Positions 6,878 to 7,715 of a stretch of 7,715 bases of DNA are shown piece by piece; the first letter of the stretch is position 1, and every line of letters starts with the position of its first letter. The translations under genes and the position numbers were made by a program. The stretch lies in the NCBI GenBank assembly GCA_014379925.1, contig JACMKY010000424.1, positions 1-7,715 on the forward strand, given 5' to 3'. This DNA comes from Cytophagales bacterium (GTDB lineage Bacteria > Bacteroidota > Bacteroidia > Cytophagales > ES-bin-26). The notes beneath the pieces are model-generated. The model searched no databases and was not told the origin of the DNA. It saw nothing but the letters and a program-made list of their open reading frames with translations.

Positions 6878-6898
6878 CGTCGTTGCATTGCAACGACG
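6878..6898. repeat. Near-perfect palindrome / short hairpin upstream of the isomerase-like gene
   Basis: Arms CGTCGTTGC (6878-6886) and GCAACGACG (6890-6898) are perfectly complementary around the three bases ATT, so the whole 21-base element is a palindrome except for its central base. It ends 36 bases before the ATG. It could be an operator for a dimeric regulator or a hairpin at the end of the thuA message. No T-run follows, which argues against an ordinary intrinsic terminator. Confidence 0.5.
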
Positions 6899-6905
6899 CC
6901 ACTCC

Positions 6906-6933
6906 GACTCACCACTTAGGACTCACGACTTCT
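6906..6933. repeat. Degenerate heptamer tract (GACTCAC-type), two 14-base units
   Basis: Two adjacent 14-base units, GACTCACCACTTAG and GACTCACGACTTCT, agree at 11 of 14 positions. Each can be split into heptamers (GACTCAC, CACTTAG, GACTCAC, GACTTCT) that share the pattern nACTnnn. The tract runs almost to the ATG at 6935, where a ribosome-binding site would be expected, and no Shine-Dalgarno-like sequence is seen in it. Confidence 0.5.
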
Positions 6934-6934
6934 T

Positions 6935-7715
6935 ATGACCGGACAACTGCCATTTCGTTTCGGGGCTGAGGTGTATACCTGGTTCATGAACCAGGACGGC
7001 AAAACGCACGCCGGCCGGTTAGGGCACATGATTGAAGTAATTGCAAAAGCCGGATTTTCCGGCATCCAACCCATCTATTCCTGGATGGGAGATCTGAGCG
7101 ACCCCGGTCGCCTGGAAGCAAAATTGAGAGAGCAGGGAATCGAGCTGGCCGCGCTGGCCTTGGCCCTGGACTGGAACGGAACGGAAGAAACGGAACTGGA
7201 ACGGGCGGAAGCCGACCAAGCCATCCGTCTGTTGCAACGTTTCCCCGGCGCCGTGCTTTGTACGGTGCAAAAACCCACCGGCCGGCACGACATCACCGCC
7301 CGCCGCCGCAGTCTGGTAAACCTGGTGAACCGCGTCTCCGGAAGAGCAACGGAAAAAGGTGTGCCGTGCAGCTTTCACCCGAATTCACCCCCCACTTCCA
7401 TCACGCGTACCGAAGAAGACTACCGGGTAATTCTGGAAGCACTCGACCCCGCCGCAACCGGTTGGACCCCGGACGTTGGCCACCTGATCAACGGCGGAAT
7501 GGATCCGCTCCAAAAGATGCAGGAATACGCGTCACTCATCAACCACGTGCATTACAAAGACTGGAACGGTGAACCGGAATTTGCTTTGATGGGCCAGGGA
7601 AAGGTGGATTTGCTGGCCATTACCCAGTGGCTCAAAGACCGGGATTACCGGGGCTGGATCATCTGTGAAGACGAAGGCAAGGAAGCCCTGGAAGATCCGG
7701 ACTTCGTGACTCTGC
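6935..7715 (+). CDS. Xylose-isomerase-like TIM-barrel sugar isomerase/epimerase-family protein (3' truncated)
   Basis: The frame is open from ATG 6935 to the window edge, giving 260 residues, near the full length of about 270-300 for the family. It has no signal peptide and should be cytoplasmic. The N-terminal strand FRFGAEVYTWF and the following KAGFSGIQPIYSWMGD fit the first turns of the barrel. Later motifs are PCSFHPNSPPTS (144-155), TPDVGHLINGG (178-188), INHVHYKDWNG (202-212), LMGQGKVD (218-225) and YRGWIICEDEG (238-248). By comparison with this fold, D180, H206 and E245 are likely metal ligands. The Glu that usually supplies the fourth ligand seems replaced near H148, a pattern I recall from IolE-type inosose dehydratases, so a dehydratase activity is possible as well as isomerase or epimerase. 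I chose this start because it is followed immediately by the barrel and preceded by patterned non-coding DNA. The ThuA neighbour suggests metabolism of the same sugar. Confidence 0.9.
   Translation, partial: MTGQLPFRFGAEVYTWFMNQDGKTHAGRLGHMIEVIAKAGFSGIQPIYSWMGDLSDPGRLEAKLREQGIELAALALALDWNGTEETELERAEADQAIRLLQRFPGAVLCTVQKPTGRHDITARRRSLVNLVNRVSGRATEKGVPCSFHPNSPPTSITRTEEDYRVILEALDPAATGWTPDVGHLINGGMDPLQKMQEYASLINHVHYKDWNGEPEFALMGQGKVDLLAITQWLKDRDYRGWIICEDEGKEALEDPDFVTL

Larger units (their letters stand above)
6716..6934. other. Intergenic region between the thuA-like gene and the isomerase-like gene
   Basis: These 219 bases contain no gene that I can support. They hold a 14-base-period direct repeat (6727-6748), an 8-base palindrome CAGCGCTG (6859-6866), a long near-perfect palindrome (6878-6898) and a second 14-base-period repeat (6906-6933) ending one base before the next start codon. 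No box pair close to the Bacteroidota promoter pattern was found, so whether the isomerase-like gene has its own promoter is open. Confidence 0.6.

Noticed and set aside
7258..7572. + strand frame of 104 codons inside the isomerase-like gene
   Set aside because: It is an out-of-frame shadow rich in Pro/Arg; the isomerase frame carries the conserved motifs over the same bases.

Overview
The window looks like Bacteroidota DNA, most likely from an aerobic Cytophagales lineage such as the Spirosoma/Dyadobacter/Larkinella group. The evidence is a SusC/SusD pair, start codons without clear Shine-Dalgarno sequences, and a cytochrome-containing fusion protein of the Planctomycetes-Verrucomicrobia ('PVC') type that I recall as common in these bacteria. 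The assignment to genus level is inference. All five genes lie on the + strand. I see no tRNA, rRNA, CRISPR array, transposon or integration site.

Layout. Bases 3-719 hold the C-terminal end of a SusC-family TonB-dependent outer-membrane receptor whose start lies outside the window. It is followed after 25 bases by a complete SusD-like surface lipoprotein (745-2250). A 364-base gap (2251-2614) carries a perfect 14-bp inverted repeat (16 bp with one wobble pair) and a weak candidate promoter. Next comes a 1058-residue exported fusion protein (2615-5791): a degenerate SGNH-hydrolase-like domain, a beta-propeller 'membrane-bound dehydrogenase' domain, a HEAT-like helical segment and a C-terminal CxxCH cytochrome c domain. 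Forty-eight bases later lies an exported ThuA-domain protein (5840-6715). After a 219-base gap with 14-base-period repeats and a palindrome comes the first 260 codons of a cytoplasmic TIM-barrel sugar isomerase/epimerase-like protein (6935 to the window end).

How the genes may work together. SusC/SusD would bind and import an oligosaccharide or glycoside. The cytochrome fusion would act in the periplasm or at the membrane and pass electrons from oxidation of a sugar or sugar-like substrate to the respiratory chain. ThuA and the isomerase-like protein would process the oxidised (possibly keto-) sugar. This rests on family knowledge: ThuA is named after trehalose utilisation in rhizobia, where a 3-keto-sugar route is known. 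Neither the substrate nor the reactions can be read from the sequence. The gap after susD suggests that the SusCD pair and the oxidative genes are separate transcription units.

The most notable points are the four-part fusion, the loss of the canonical Ser and His from its SGNH domain, the compartment split between the exported ThuA and the cytoplasmic isomerase, and the patterned intergenic DNA. I do not see a clear new defence or mobile system.
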